A DNA stretch of 64,000 nt from Dirofilaria immitis (GCA_024305405.1 JAKNDB010000085.1:1727001-1791000); one strand, 5' to 3'; numbered from the stretch's first letter, positions 32,301 through 46,390 are shown. A program made the numbers and translations. The notes: generated by a model from the sequence alone, not told the origin.

Positions 32301-35300
32301 TAATTAATCTTACTAACATTTATTTAAAACTAATAATCATTTAATTTCTCGTTCTTTAATATTAATATATATTTATATTCCAAATAATTTGATTCAAAAT
32401 TCCTTAATGATTTATTTTTCGCAACTATATTCCGATGAATCTTTTTTTTTTTTGATTCATAAAATGAATTTTATACGTTTTTTTTAAAAAAGTTGCGCGA
32501 TTTTTAAATATTCAACTAAAAAAACAAATAGTATTCCGTACAATTAATACATAAATTAAATTAATCAATTAATTAATATATAAATTTAATATATACAATT
32601 AATATACAAATTAAGCAACATGAAATTTTTTAGGTGTAAATTTTATGCATAATTTCTATAACTTAGAATTTTTAATGTAATTTTGATATTTTTGTTTTTG
32701 AAAGTAAATTTTTTCAAATCATACATCTAATTAAAATTATTCAATGATATATCTGATTGCTACTGCTTAATGATTATTTCGTTTAATAATTAAAAATATA
32801 TTAATCATTTACTTTTTGTGAATTTAATGCATTAATCATTTTCGTATTAATGGTTATATCATATTCGATTGTTGCAAATAAACAACCATTTTGTAACGAT
32901 CGCATTTGAAGTGTATCACAAAATGATTCATTGATATTAAACAATTGTTTTAATGAAATTGTACCAATTGAAGAAAGTATATAATCAGTGCCATGTGGAT
33001 GATACATTTCTATTGTTATACCATTCTAAATATTTGAAAATTTGATCGAAGAAGAAAGTAAAATTAATGATACTTAATAAATTTTCAATTTAATATATAA
33101 ATAAATCAGCTTAAAATGAATATATGAATCATAATTTCTTTCTTTTTCACTACTAACATATTAATAATATATACTTACTGTTTCCAAATAATGAAGGAAT
33201 AAATTTGAAACAATAATATCATAAATTGTTGAAAAATCTAATCGTATCCTATAATTTTCAATATTAAAATATTTTCTATAGGAAAGAAAAATTCACATTT
33301 TATGAAAAAAGTTTGAATTGTTTTGGATGAATTATCTATGAATATAAGTAATCAATCATTATATATTGATAGCACTGATCAACAATTAATTATATTGATA
33401 TCACAAAATATATAAGTTATAATTCTTTGGCATAATTTTCAGCAATTCAGCTTTTTATTAAAGATTAGAAATTTTCATATATGATGTGGATACGGTAAAA
33501 ACTAACAGAATTAATCATACGATCTACCATAAATTTTTCCTGAGATGCACGAATGGATCTAAGCATGAATATTTTATTAATTTGAAGTTGGAAATTATGA
33601 TAGGAAATATTGTTTGGCTTATCTTACAGAAATTTACTTACTCAGGCCCTCTTAACATTGGCGTTGTTTGTAGTTCAAAATCGTAAAATTCAATTGCCAA
33701 AAATATGACAGGTCGTACAGATCCAATTTGTGACAAACCATCAGAGCTCAATGATATTTTCGACAAATGCAACATCATTTCATTTGTTTCCATTTCTTGC
33801 TTATCCATCTGAAGTGATTGCTAATTATCAACTGATAGATTGTTTAGCAACATATTTTTTTAATAATTTTTCAAAGTTTAGTAAAATTAAAAATTGAAAA
33901 TTGACGGTCGAGAATTATTATGCATGGTATTTGTTTTATGTTAGAAATCTGCGATATAAGAGTAACAGAAATTATAATAATTTTTCGCAGTCTTGAAAAA
34001 CATTAAATTTTGATTTGAACAAGCTAAAATGTAATAATTCCTTGTCAAACTTGATTAACTAAACAATTAGTTATTAATAAGCAATTATTAAAGTAAAATA
34101 CAATATAATGATAAGGAAGTTTATAAATTTTCTCGACGTTAGATTAAACTTATTTAAATCATTCTGACATATAAAGAAAGTGATGAAATTGATTTCGTTT
34201 ATTATTATAGTAAAAATTACCGTAATGTGTGAAATAGGCATTTGATCATCATATGCTAGTGTTTTAAGTCGCATTTCTAAATTTGTAATTTCAGCTTCAC
34301 GTTCCGTTAATTTTACTACCAAATCTTTCATTTTGCATTCAGAATGTGCTTTGACTTGTTGTAAATTTTGATTCAATAAAGCTATCTAAAAATTAAATTA
34401 TGAAATTACTAATTTCAATGATTAACTCAAAGAATTAGTTTTATTGTTTTATTCTTCGTCGTTCATTAATATGTTGTCTACGAAATTTTGATAAAAAAAT
34501 AAAACGATCTGAAATATTATGAAATATTAAAATAATTTATTCAATTCTTTGTAATTAATTTTATTTCTTAGCATTACATATTTCTTTTATATTTATTTCA
34601 GTTCAATTGTTAGCAAATTTAATCATTGAATAATATAATTGTTAGGTAAAATAAATAAGAAAAAATATTTTAGAAAATATGAAATTCCCATGTCAATTAA
34701 TAAAATTTCTCTATTCTAAGAATTAAAATGTATCAGAGACATAAATTTCGTGAGAATATCATTAAAATCAGAAATATTTCGATTATTTAAAGAACAAATT
34801 AGTAATTTTACCTCCTGAAGATGTTGCTCATTGATATTATGTTGAATTAAAAGCATATTTCGTACTTTTTCAAGTTCACCACAAATTTCCATGTACATTG
34901 CTCGCCATCTATAGAATGGAGTATATATATATATATCATTAAATTCATAAGTTAAATAAATCAAGATAATTTATAGAGACATACTTATCAATATTTTCTT
35001 GTCGATCGATTATTCCATTTTCATATGATGATGGCTCAGTAATATGTGTTTCAATAATCCGCGTCAAATCTTCATATATTTTCACAAGACTAAAGTCTGT
35101 TTCGTTGAATTTCTGAAACATATAAATATTTGCATTTTTTAAAATCTATCTCAGCTTTTCCTTTTTATCTTTAATTCTTTTGGTTAGAATCATATTCGTG
35201 ACTTTTTAAATTTTTTATATTATTGTTCTAGAAAACTAATCGTATCATTTATAACGTTATCTAGAGCATAATATGAAATAACAAACTTCATTTGTTACGA

Positions 35301-37974
35301 AGCTTTCCATCTTTTTTTTCTCAAATTCATTCTTACGATCAGATAGCTCATCAGCAGCAATTTGTTCTTTAATTATTTGAGCAGTTTGATGATTTAATCG
35401 TTCTTCCAATTTCAGTTTCGTTTGCAATAAATTTTGATAATTTTGATTTAATTGTGAATATTTTACAAATGATTCATTCAATTGCTTCTCCAATTCTCGT
35501 ATTTGTTGATCGTTTTCTATTTCTCGATATTTACCCTCTTCTACTGTTAACTGTTCGATTGTTAATGAGCTATAATTAATGAAAGAAGATTGGATAAATA
35601 TTTTTATATGCAATATTAAGATAAATTTAATCTCATATACTTTACATATATTTATTTTCATTTTTTCATATCGATAACTAAATGAATAATCGAATTATCT
35701 ATCTGTTTTTTATTTTCTTAATTATTATATTGTTTTAATTAAAATTAAATATTACTTATCAATTTGCTTATCATTCTATTATTTTCCTTTCTTTACTCTT
35801 TCCAAAAATTAACTTTGTTATAATTATATTTCTTTAATAAAAATAATTTAATAAAAATTAAATTTGACAAAATTGAAGACAAACTTTTGTACAAGTTTCT
35901 CGTTTGCTTCACGTAACATTTTATTCTCGTCTCGTATCATTTCTAATTCTTTTTCCATTATTTCAACATTTTTAGATCGTTTCACAATTGTTGTATCAGC
36001 ATTCAATGATAATTCATCGAATCGTTGTTGCAATTTTATTTCGTCCTGTTGTTTACTTTGAAATTGCTCCAAAAGTTGATCATATTCATTTTTAAGCTCT
36101 GTTAATTGCTATAAACAATACATTTGCAAAAAAATAAAAATGAAAATTTAACGACGAAGAACTGAATAAAAAATTAAAATATTAATATAAAAATAAAAAA
36201 ATTTGATATAATATTTTCATACGTAGCATTATTACTTTTTAAATAAATAAAATTACTATTACTTTAAAAACACTTACACCGATATAAATTGACAAAATGA
36301 TAAAGAAATGATTAGTTTTGTTAATTATAACAAATACTAAAATATTTTTGTCAATAAAATGTATTCAAATGATATAAATAGTCAATTTAAATAACTTAAC
36401 TTAATCATTTTTTATTTGATAACAAATAAAGTCAAAAAGAAATGTATGGAAATTGAAAATTTTTAAAAAAATAATTGATGAATATTAAAAAAGAAAAAGA
36501 AAACTTAACAAAAGATAAAACAATTTAAAATCTAACTTCTTGAACATTATTTAATTTAGATGATAACAAAGCGCATTTGTCATCTTTTTCCTTCAATTCT
36601 CTATTCAACTTTACGAAGAGCGTTTTATCGAGAAGTAATGATTTCCTGAAATATCTTAAGCAAATTAATCATTTTACTTCCAGTCATTTTATCCTTTTTT
36701 AATCATTTCTGTTATCGATTCATTTCTATTATGATTTTAATATATAATATAACTACACGTATTATAGTGCATTTGTCGATTATCTAATCATTGTTTACAA
36801 ATCAATCATTAAATTAATTTTTAATTCTTTGAACTAGTAAGTAGTTTTTTAAAATTTCAAATTTTCAGAAAATTTTTTTGCTAACATAACAAATGCTGAT
36901 TAGTTAGAAAGTAATAAAATTAGCATATTTCGTCTTCTTACCTATCAACAACTTTCGATGCATCTGTTACCGGTCGTTGTTGAATGTTGATTTGTTGCAC
37001 AGGATAAGATTTTCGTGGTAAAGCAGATTGTGATCGTTGTAGAGGTAGACGAGCCTAATGAATAATAAAATGACTATTATTAATTATTGAATAATAAATT
37101 GGAAAAAATATTGAAAAGAAAAAATTATTGCAATAAAAGTGTTAATTAACCTGTGAAGAAGAAAAGGATTGTATTGATGTTCCTGGCTTCGAATAATTTA
37201 GAATTTGCTGCTTCAAATTTTTCAACTGCAATTAGGTTTAATTAAAACTTATCAGACTACTGATAACAATAACTAGGAATAGAAATTATATTTCAATTAT
37301 GTTTTATTACATTATTAATAGCAATAATCTTAATTTATTGATGAAATAACACTTTATTAAATTTCACATAAAAACCAAATAATTATAATATTTAATATAC
37401 TATCGCCTAATCATTGCAACAACATTTAAATTTAAAAATTATTTACATATTTTTCTTTTCCTTAAAAAAAAAAACAAAAAACAAAAAAATTCAATCAAAA
37501 AATTAAATGCTAAAATAAAAAGCCTAAAATATTAAATTGTAAAAAATGAAGTTGCAAAATATTAGAATATTGACTAATTTATCTGAATAATTATTAAATG
37601 AGTATTTAAAATCAATTCGATAATCAATTATTCTTTTACAATAATATTAATCAATTAAATCATCATATAAGATGGATTATTAACTTACTTTATTAGTAAG
37701 TAATCGATTTTCTTTAATTAATTCAGCATAATTTGCACCATTGTTGCAATCTTTTCCATTAACCACCACACGTTTTATTTTTGCATTTGATCTATGAAAA
37801 TATTAAATATGTCTATATGCATAATATTTATTAATTAATTAAGACTTACTGTTTAAGCTTAATTTCCAAATTATTATAACTTCGTTTTAAACTATAATGC
37901 TGTTGATAGAGTATGTGATAGTGATCTTCCAATTCTGGCCTAGTCCATTTCTCGATTGAAGGACGAATAACCAT
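26352..37974 (-). CDS. RPGRIP1L: RPGRIP1L / MKS-5 homologue, ciliary transition-zone scaffold
   Basis: This protein organises the ciliary transition zone; in nematodes that means sensory neuron cilia. Twenty-five exons right to left, from 37850-37974 (ATG 37974-37972) through 37689-37791, 37151-37225, 36942-37054, 36537-36645, 35885-36108, 35287-35569, 34985-35112, 34812-34908, 34221-34385, 33642-33808, 33179-33275, 32813-33025, 32098-32221, 31766-31923, 31203-31331, 30950-31057, 30495-30690, 30103-30304, 28767-28868, 28526-28671, 27262-27475, 27076-27136, 26830-26943 to 26352-26461 (TAA 26354-26352); about 1,185 residues. Residues 1-470 are coiled coil. The diagnostic [18 protein letters not shown] precedes the first C2 domain ([15 protein letters not shown], then LFLHYLE). 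A second C2 (about 635-805, ending IRWKFPY), an acidic linker and a third C2-like domain ([13 protein letters not shown]) follow. One-base contractions occur near 30643 and 28825; the junction of the last two exons is out of phase. Confidence 0.88.
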
Positions 37975-40900
37975 CGCTTATAATTCGTTACAATGAAAAA
38001 TGCATATTCTAAAAATGCATCGTTTTCTTGCATAAACAATATGACAAATAAAATTATAACGAATTTTTACTTTGCATTACAAATAAAAGTGATAATGATA
38101 AGTTATCAAGAATAAATAATGCAAAATTATAGAATTCGTTCAAAACAATTAACATAAGAATCGTATTAATTAATTAATCAATATTTCTAACTTCTTTTCA
38201 TTCATTCATAAATTTTTGTTTTCCTAAATTATAATTGTTAAAAAAAAAAAAGTTCATTAAAAAACAAAAATATTGTACGAAATTATTTTTATCAATCGAA
38301 ATTTATGACAAATTTATTCAAAAATTAACAGAAAATCTTTTAATTTAAAAGAGAAATTAGTGATAAAGAGTGTTGTTTATCAAAATTCAATGTTAATTTG
38401 ACTTTATGATCATAACGAAAGATTGAATACTAAAACATTGTTTAATATAAATTATCTACCATTCACGTATCAGCATAAATCTAATAGCGTACGAGGATAC
38501 CATGGCAACGATTAAATGAAATATTCGCTACATCAGATGATGATATAAGCTAGTATTATGCACTTGGAAAAAAAAATGCTATGATTTAGTTTATGATATG
38601 TGATATTTTAAAAATAACGCAGCATTTTTATGACTATTACTTTAAATAAATAATTAATTTACAATCCAAATTAAAATAAGTATCTATTTACTATTACTAT
38701 TATTATTATTTCGCCATATTAATTTTATCGTTTTTTTTTTAACAATTAGGCAATTATTATAGTTGAAAAAAGGAAAAATGATAATAGGGGAATAAAAAAG
38801 TTGAAAGTTTTTAGATATTGGAATATGAAAAAAAATTTGCTTATGGATGCTGAAAGGCAAATAAAAACTTATGCATGCTAGTAAAAATAAATCGTAATGA
38901 CCTTTTCTCTTATTGTGATTCGTTTAGAGGAAAAACCTGAGATTAATTCTAACAATAGTAATAATCATTAATTTAGTAATGGTAATTATGACAATAATTA
39001 GTGGCAGTAATAGAAATAATAACGATAATATAAATAATAATAATAGTACCAAATGTGCCTAAAGTTATTGGGGCATATAATAATAAAATATTTTGCATAT
39101 GAAGAGAAAGAATGATTCTACTTTTAGTATATTATAATATGTAAAATTATTAATTAAATGAAAAAATTCTTAGATTATATATCATAGTTATGCAAACAGT
39201 ACGAAAAAGAAATAATTATTTAACTAAATGCACAGATAGTTCTTTTTAATTAAAATAGAATTTTCAGACCTTAATTTCTAAGTTATTATAATGATAATAA
39301 TCATTAGACTTTATAAATAATACAAATGGTTTAATAAAAATATCTCTCAGATGAGACTAAATATAAATAGAAAGATGAATGTAATAAATCGATCGATTGA
39401 TATGCAATCACAAATCACTCAAAGGATAAATTTATATTAAATGAGATAATATCATTAAAAAAGAATATATAACCTATGAATCAATCTATGGTCATGTGAT
39501 AAATTTTCAAAAATTTGTCATAATGTCGTATAACATTACCATGTTTAAAACAGAAGAATTTAACAAAAATTTTAAATTATAATTTTTGTGAAATTCTGAA
39601 TATAATGACTTTCTTTTCATATGATCTAAATTAAAATATTTTATGGCATACGGTTTAAATATATATCAATAAAAGAAAAAAAACAAACGAAAGAATCTAT
39701 CATTATCAAAAAGATATTTATGTATTATCAAAAAACTATAATCCTTTTAATCAAAATCGTTAAAAGAGAAAAATTTTCCAGCCATCAATATCTCCTAATA
39801 AATAACATTTTAATCTTTCATAATTTTCGAATATTTTTATATTTTTAATTTTAGCAACAACTAAAATGCTAATATTATAAAAATGCATTCTTTTATATCT
39901 TTTCTTCATTTTTTCAATTATATACTTTTTTTACTTTCATACTTCTGCGTTTTCCCTCAAGAAAATTTTTCATCCATTTACTAATTTCGATTTTATAAGA
40001 AATTTAAAAGTTGCTAGGAAACCTTGCCGCAAATAATTTATTATAGTAGGATTATTCGATTAATGCTTTATAATTCATCAAATTTGACAAATTGTAAAGA
40101 AATAAAAAAGTGCTTTTTGCAGCAACGAAAAACTCGAGATCGAAATGATGTGTATATTTCCATTTTTGGATGATATTCTGATATCCTAAACTTCTTTAAT
40201 TTCTGAATTCTTTGCAACTTTTACCTAAAAAAATTCCATTATAGAAATTAATTATGAAATAACATGAATATGAACTATTTTAAGGGAAAACATGAGAAGC
40301 AAAAAGAGTGCGCCACAAAATTGTTTATCATTGCTGTTATGAAGCTTATAATATTATGACATTAATCAGTTTTGGAAATAGGATCTACTGAACTAGTGCA
40401 GAGTAAAGTTGAAATTGGCGTGCTTCCATATTGATATGAAATTACATTCCTGATAATATGCAATAATTTTATCAGAAAGAATCAGCTGTGAGTTTATTGT
40501 ATGACTAAAATATAAACAGGTAATTCTGTGGCAACAGATATTGAAAGAATTTGTATGACATTAAGCAATTTATATTATTGAGTAATTTCCGATAGACCTA
40601 ATATTTATCAAATAGGCAAAATGGCCGATAAAAGTGTTTATTGATATTATGAAATCATTTGTTTTAAATCAAAGAATGAATGATGGAAAGTAGCAAACGA
40701 AACATTCATTTTAACTCTACCAGAAGCATTCATTTATTTGTGAATTATTGATAGCTTATGGCAGAAATTATTTTCATTCTATATATAAAGTTTTGAGGAA
40801 AAATGTTAATTGCGAATTTAAAATATATTTTTGAGAAAAATAACATCAAAATTAATTAAGAAATAACAGTAAAATTAGCAGACATTTAAGCCGAGCTGAA

Positions 40901-42325
40901 TTTCTGTCCCAGAAAAATGAATACCCATGTGAAATGACAGTATGATAAAACAAATTTGACCAATTTGGCAAATACTTATCGTACTGTCTAATAACGAAAT
41001 TTAGTTGGTTCGGCTGACTTTGAATCTGATTTATGATTATTTGAGAAAAATAATAGCGAACCAGCAATTATTCTGGTTCATCAAAAAATTTTTTTCTTAT
41101 TTAATTTATTTTTTAGAATATTTTAGGTATGAACATTTAAAACTCCAAGTAGAATAAATGAACAATGTTATGCAGTTCTACAAAGCGTTTATTTAAAAAA
41201 ATTGTTTGCTTCAAATTCAAATATTCAAAATGTGCTTAATTATTAATTATTGCACATTGTATCAAAGGGTACAATAGAAGATGTACTTGCGATTGGTAGA
41301 AACTCATTTGGATAAAACAATATCAGTAATAACTAAACCTCATTGTAGTTCATAGAAGTTTCCATCATTTGTGATTTTCGTTGTTTTTTTCTTTTTCTCT
41401 TGTTGTCACTGCTACAAAATTTGCAATTAACCGAAGAGTTATTCAATTTGTATTGATAAAATATTGTATTTTTAAAATTACGTGAATTACTAGCCTAATT
41501 AATATTAAAATTTTCATTACTACTATTAATTAAAACCATTACTATTATTAAATAGGAATACTTAATTGGAATATTTTCCAGAAAATAATGATACATTGAT
41601 ATGATTGAAAAAAGAATAAATAATAGTCATCATTATTATATCATTCAACTCCGGAAAAAGTGTAAAATGATAAAGAAAAGAAAATAATTGTTAACCTGTT
41701 AAATTTATGCTTTAGAAATTAATCGTTAAAACCAAAATTAATTATTATCAAAATCAAGAAGAAGATCGAAAAGGCAAGAAATTGAAGGTAATAATTTACA
41801 TGAAGCTGGCGGCGATAACCATCGTTTTGTCAATTCTTCAGTATGTGTTACCTTACAATGAGATGTACATTTCACACCAACGAAATCATTAATTGATTTC
41901 TTAAATCAATTCTTGATCTTCCAATAATATAATAATAATTAATTGATTACTGATTAATTATGTAACTTGAAAAGGATATATATTTTTTGATAGTTCAAAA
42001 ATTCTAAAGTATAAAATTTCCAAATTTTTTCAATCTGCTAAATAATTATTGGTAACGTTAATTTTTTTCGATCATATATCAAACATCCAATTTTAATCAC
42101 GATATGCATAATACGTATAGTATTTAATAATTTAAACTGAAATACTACAAAGAAGAAATTATTACACATTTATATTGATTATTAAAAACATAAAAATATA
42201 ATTATTCAGTTATAAAGTGAAAGTTTTTTTCTTTTATTTCTAATTATGCAAAATTCATCACTATTAACTATTTATTTCACATTTTACTTTTGAGCATGAA
42301 GTCTGAATTGGTATAATTTTTGGTA
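37975..42325. other. Long AT-rich intergenic region, no gene seen
   Basis: No exon chain or recognisable protein was found on either strand. The region has simple AT-rich runs (for example AATA/AAT-rich DNA near 39000-39060) and, at 40870-41055, one member of a dispersed repeat whose other copy is at 46955-47140. The minus-strand frame at 40852-41067 lies inside that repeat and is not considered a gene. Confidence 0.5.
40870..41055 (-). repeat. Dispersed repeat, inverted copy of 46955-47140
   Basis: Read on the minus strand, this matches 46955-47140 read on the plus strand with short indels; I judge identity by eye at about 75-80%. Shared blocks include GCCGAACCAACTAAA, CAGTACGA and CTCGGCTTAAAT. 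No terminal repeats or coding capacity were recognised. Confidence 0.75.
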
Positions 42326-44177
42326 TTAGGCAATTTTTATGACAATTTCATCAAATAATCCATCAATTGTGCAAATAATTTCATCACGACGTTCCATTGT
42401 CCAAAGTTCTCTACGACTAATCACCTAAAATACGATAATACTTTAATAATTAGATATTCGTCAGGAGTGGATTAATTAATTTTCAATATAATGTATCATT
42501 TTAAATGAAATTGAAATGAAGATATCTAATATAATTACTCAACCTCGTAATTGAGCAATGACAATGGATTGACTCAAATGATAATCGAGAGTAACAATTA
42601 GGATTGATTAAATTATTGATTCAATAATTATTTAAGAATAAGATTTATTTAAAATATTAATGTCTCATATAATTTATTCTGATATTTTTATTTATATCTT
42701 CTTCGTTTGTTAAACCTGATTATAATACTTATGATGTAATAGAATTATGACAAATATACTATCAGAAAAACCTTGCTATAATCTTTATCATTTGGAAGAC
42801 AATATAAGCGCTGTTGGATACGTTCTTCTGCAGGACAAGGATCATTATTATCATCTAAATATAACGTTCATCTAAACATAACATTCATTTTAATTTAGGT
42901 ATTATTTAAACAATAATAATAATAATAATGCAATCTATTTTCATTGATTATTCTGCTAATTTATCGAAATTTTTCTAATAAAAATTAAAATATTTCATTA
43001 TCATAAATATAACTTTCTTTATTATATTAGTAGTTAGAATTTTTAAATATTGCGCCAAACGCACGTAAAACATAAAGTTCGGGAAGAAAACGAAAGAAAC
43101 GATCACGTCCGTAATAAACGAAATCGCTGCTTAATGGGCGAAAAATGACGTCAATTCGACGTTCCTTAATTATTCGACGAAAATCTCTAAAAAAAAAGTA
43201 ACAAAATTTAATTCTTATGCTTATTTCATGCATAATTATTTTATTTTTTCATGACCTTTAACCTAAGAGAAAATATTTTGTTTGATTTATTACAAATTAT
43301 TATAAAATATTTTTTTCTTTTACTAAATATGACATAAATGCTTTGACGGAAAAAAAAATTTTTAAATGCAATTTTTCTGATATTACCGGTTGATTTTATT
43401 ATATTTACTTTTGGAATAAAACATAAGTTAGAATAATAAATATTAAAAAAAGAAAGCAAAAAACTTGTAAGAATGTTCTTTAGCTATATCTTCAAATCGA
43501 TCACCGGATAATATGCTACCACCGTGACGTTTAGCAAATTCCAGTACATATAAATCATCGTAATTGATAAATGCCGGTCGACCAGCACGTGCAGTACGTG
43601 CTGGCGTAAATGTTAGCACATCCAAACTTTGCAACTTCTATTAATCATTCATTTAATCATTAATAAATTCGTTCGTAATTTCATTTAGCTCTTCAACTTT
43701 ACTATAATTAATCTTTGATTCTTAAATAAATATGTATCGTTATTCCTGTGTCTTTTAAAATAATATTCGATTAAATTTTTTTGTAATAATATCAAACAGG
43801 CTAGCCTATATCATCTATAATATGCATTATCGAAATATTATATTGCTAAAAAAATTTCAATTGTTTTAAATTTAAAAATATATTCAAATATTAACTTCTT
43901 CTTGATTAGTTAGTTATACCATCAAATATTTCATAATGGCTTAATTTTATTCTTTAAGTATAAATAAATGATAATGAATTGATTAACTTAATATTTCTGA
44001 CTAAAAATAATGTAATTATCAAATAATGCAAACCGGTAAAACTTGTGCATTAGTTGTATTAAAATTATAATTATTATTGTAAATTACTGGTAAAAATGCG
44101 ACAACATCCAAATCTCGAATTAACAAAAATCGTATAATTGCCATTAAACCAGCACAATTAACATTTCCGAAAATTTA
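42326..44177 (-). CDS. NYN / Zc3h12a-like ribonuclease domain protein, 5' part missing
   Basis: Five exons: about 44034-44177 (5' border unclear), 43465-43637, 43065-43186, 42772-42854, 42326-42424 (TAA 42328-42326). The segment around VLTFTPAR, then NYDDLYVLEFAKRHGGSILS and GDRFEDIA, matches the second half of the NYN fold of the Zc3h12a/regnase/N4BP1 group: YDDLYVL supplies an acidic active-site pair, and the S-G-D motif is the next one. The following VIFRPLSSDFVYYGRDRFFRFLP is the strand that closes the fold. I see no CCCH finger. The first recognised exon has no clear AG acceptor, and the expected first acidic motif (DGSNV type) was not found upstream; an (AAT)n tract and a zinc-finger copy begin within 110-190 nt. 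Either the 5' end was lost, or the exons lie beyond the repeats. All exons that can be tested agree in phase without base repair. Confidence 0.65.
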
Positions 44178-44280
44178 TTAACGAACGGAGTAAATTATAT
44201 TCAAAAATAAAAAAGAATAGAAATGCAATATCTAATATTATAATAAAATTACACAATTCTATTATAGATTATAAGCGAAA

Positions 44281-44283
<3 letters not shown>

Positions 44284-44363
<80 letters not shown>
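44284..44363. repeat. (AAT)n microsatellite, about 26 units
   Basis: An 80-nt uninterrupted run of AAT/ATA triplets. It sits exactly between the truncated 5' end of the NYN gene (-) and the start of recognisable zinc-finger sequence (+). Confidence 0.97.
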
Positions 44364-44364
<1 letters not shown>

Positions 44365-44366
<2 letters not shown>

Positions 44367-44770
44367 TTTAAAGATCACACGCTGGTTCATAATAAAAAGA
44401 AAATTGAATGTGAGATATGCGGAAAAATGGTTAAATATTTAAGAAGTCACATGCTGATGCATAATAGTGAGAAGCCATACCTTTGTACGGAGTGCGGGAA
44501 TCGTTTCACTTATCTATCCGGTTTGAAAAATCATATGCTGGTTCATACTGGTGAGAAGCCATGGCTTTGTACAGCATGCAGGAAAAGATTCGCTCAATTA
44601 TTCTATTTGACGGTACATAAGCGGATTTATACTGATGAGAAACCATGCTTTTGTATAGTCGTCGGAAGAGATTTCAACATTCATCCAATGTGAACAAAAC
44701 GACGATTTATATCGGTCAAAGGCTGTGTAAATGTACAATATGCGGGATTAGTTTTTCCAATCATCCTCTC
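44365..44770 (+). pseudogene. C2H2 zinc-finger gene fragment, copy 1
   Basis: The plus strand codes a run of classical C2H2 fingers with TGEKP-type linkers: a first finger beginning CEICGKMVKYLRSHMLMH, then CTECGNRFTYLSGLKNHMLVH, then CTACRKRFAQLFYLTVHKR. In the next finger the frame is lost near 44661-44665, so the main frame stops at 44693; the rest of that finger and the start of another (CTICGISFSNH) continue in a second frame. No start codon context or upstream exon is visible because the (AAT)n tract abuts it. The same frame break occurs in copy 2, so it predates the duplication. The 3' end runs into the 532-nt repeat at 44773. Confidence 0.8.
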
Positions 44771-44772
44771 AC

Positions 44773-45304
44773 AAATGTTAGATTTATTTTAATTGATTAT
44801 AACAAGTTGGTTAACTATCAAATAGCTTTAATTAAACAAGCGAACACAAAATTCATCCAAAAATAAGACCGCCAACAGAAGAAGTACCACATTCCATACC
44901 TGACGATATATTAATCATCCAAATATTAGAAATCTCTTGAACAGCATGTAGTAAGTAAGCATTCCTCACACCTCAAGTATTCAAATATCGTAAATGTCTC
45001 AGAAAGCACGTATGAAGAAAATTTTCATTCTTAATCTGACGAATATTATATCCAAATTCAAAAATGTCTGGAATAGCATGTAAGAGCATCTTGAGCATTT
45101 CAAATATCACAAATATCTCGAAAAGGATATACGAAGAAACATTTTATCTCGTATCACATGATTCATTAGGCATCTAAATATTGAATAATCAGAAATGAAA
45201 GAAACAGAAATGTGAATGGAGTACTGATGATGGTGAAGGGATAGCTCGTATCAACGACCTAAAGAATGGGTGGGATAAAACGATAAAAAAGATGGGAGAA
45301 GGGG
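44773..45304 (+). repeat. 532-nt repeat, copy A (direct repeat with 55085-55616)
   Basis: Every position I compared matches 55085-55616 at a constant offset of 10,312 nt with no gaps; the one difference I noticed is G versus A in CACCTCAAGTATTC. It begins at AAATGTTAG and ends at AGAAGGGG. Short CATG/AGCATTTC-type motifs recur inside it. No protein was recognised, although its left border lies within the tail of zinc-finger copy 1. Confidence 0.95.
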
Positions 45305-45681
45305 AGGAACAGTTATAGCATGGAGTTTCATCGTCAGATTCTCTTTTACCATTTTATCCTGTAATATGCGTCGTTGTGGAATGTTAATTACTTGGGTATT
45401 GCATTTTATAAGTAATTTTGAAAGTTTGCGATAAATGCGTAAATAAGCGTTTCATTTTCCTACCAATTCGAAAGAAGTCGTTCGGTTTGTTTCTTTTCAT
45501 TGCAAGAATAATTATTTCTTTTTAACCATAAAATCTTCGCCTTACAATATTTGCAATATATGATTCAGTTCCTTTAATTTAATATTTCGAAGGTTTGTTT
45601 TTTTTTTAAAACTGTATCAGATCAGTAATCATATGTAATCATATATAATTTGAGAAAGCACAACTGCAATAAACAGAGCCG
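45305..45681. other. Spacer, no gene seen
   Basis: This 377-nt spacer separates repeat copy A from zinc-finger copy 2. It is a little less AT-rich than its surroundings, contains no recognised coding segment and could include the 5' region of copy 2. Confidence 0.4.
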
Positions 45682-46390
45682 TTGGATTTATCGATGCAAA
45701 AAAGCAACAAGAAAGAAATAAAACCGCTGAAATTATCAGTACTAAAAAAGAATTACGAACAATTAGAGAATTTATGGAACGTATTAGTTTCAGAAGCGGT
45801 TGAAGAAAATGTTGAAGAGAAAAGCAGCATGAATAAAAGAAAGGAATTTCAATGTGAAACATACGGAAAAATGGTAAAAATTTAAAAAGTCACATGCTGG
45901 TTCATACTGGTGAGAAGCCACATCTTTGTACGGAATGCAGGAAAAGATTCGCTCAATTATTCCATTTGACGGTACATAAGCGGATTTATACTGATGAGAA
46001 ACCATGCTTTTGTATAGTCGTCGGAAGAGATTTCAACATTCATCCAGTATGAACAAACATATGAAGATTTATACCGGTCAGAGGCTGTATAAATGTGCAA
46101 TATGCGGGATTAGTTTTCTCAATCATACTCTCTGAAACGACATATGAAGATTCACATCGTTGAGAAGAGTATTGTTGGGCGGAGAAATTGTTCTATGCAT
46201 TCAAAATTAAAGATGCACATGAAGAGAATTCATCCTTGTATTAAAATGTAGAATTGTTCGAATACATGGAAATAAAAGCTATATATACTGGAAGTACGGA
46301 ATAAATGTTTTCAGTTGAAAGGCAAATTTAAATTACATATAAGATTGTTTCACACTAAAAAACGTAGAAATTAAACATATTTCAAATCAA
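45682..46390 (+). pseudogene. C2H2 zinc-finger gene, copy 2, decayed
   Basis: An open frame at 45682-45885 gives a charged N-terminal segment (KSNKKEIKPLKLS ... SSMNKRKEF) that copy 1 lacks. It runs into a first finger whose second Cys is Tyr (CETYGKM), then breaks at about 45882. Fingers continue in another frame: HTGEKPHLCTECRKRFAQ and LTVHKRIYTDEKPCFC. The next finger has the same lost base as copy 1 (near 46020). Further decayed fingers (YKCAICGISFLNH, RNCSMHSKLKMHMKRIH, LHIRLFHTKKR) run to about 46390 with stops between them. Compared with copy 1 one whole finger is absent. Multiple breaks outside homopolymers make this a pseudogene rather than a sequencing problem. Confidence 0.8.
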
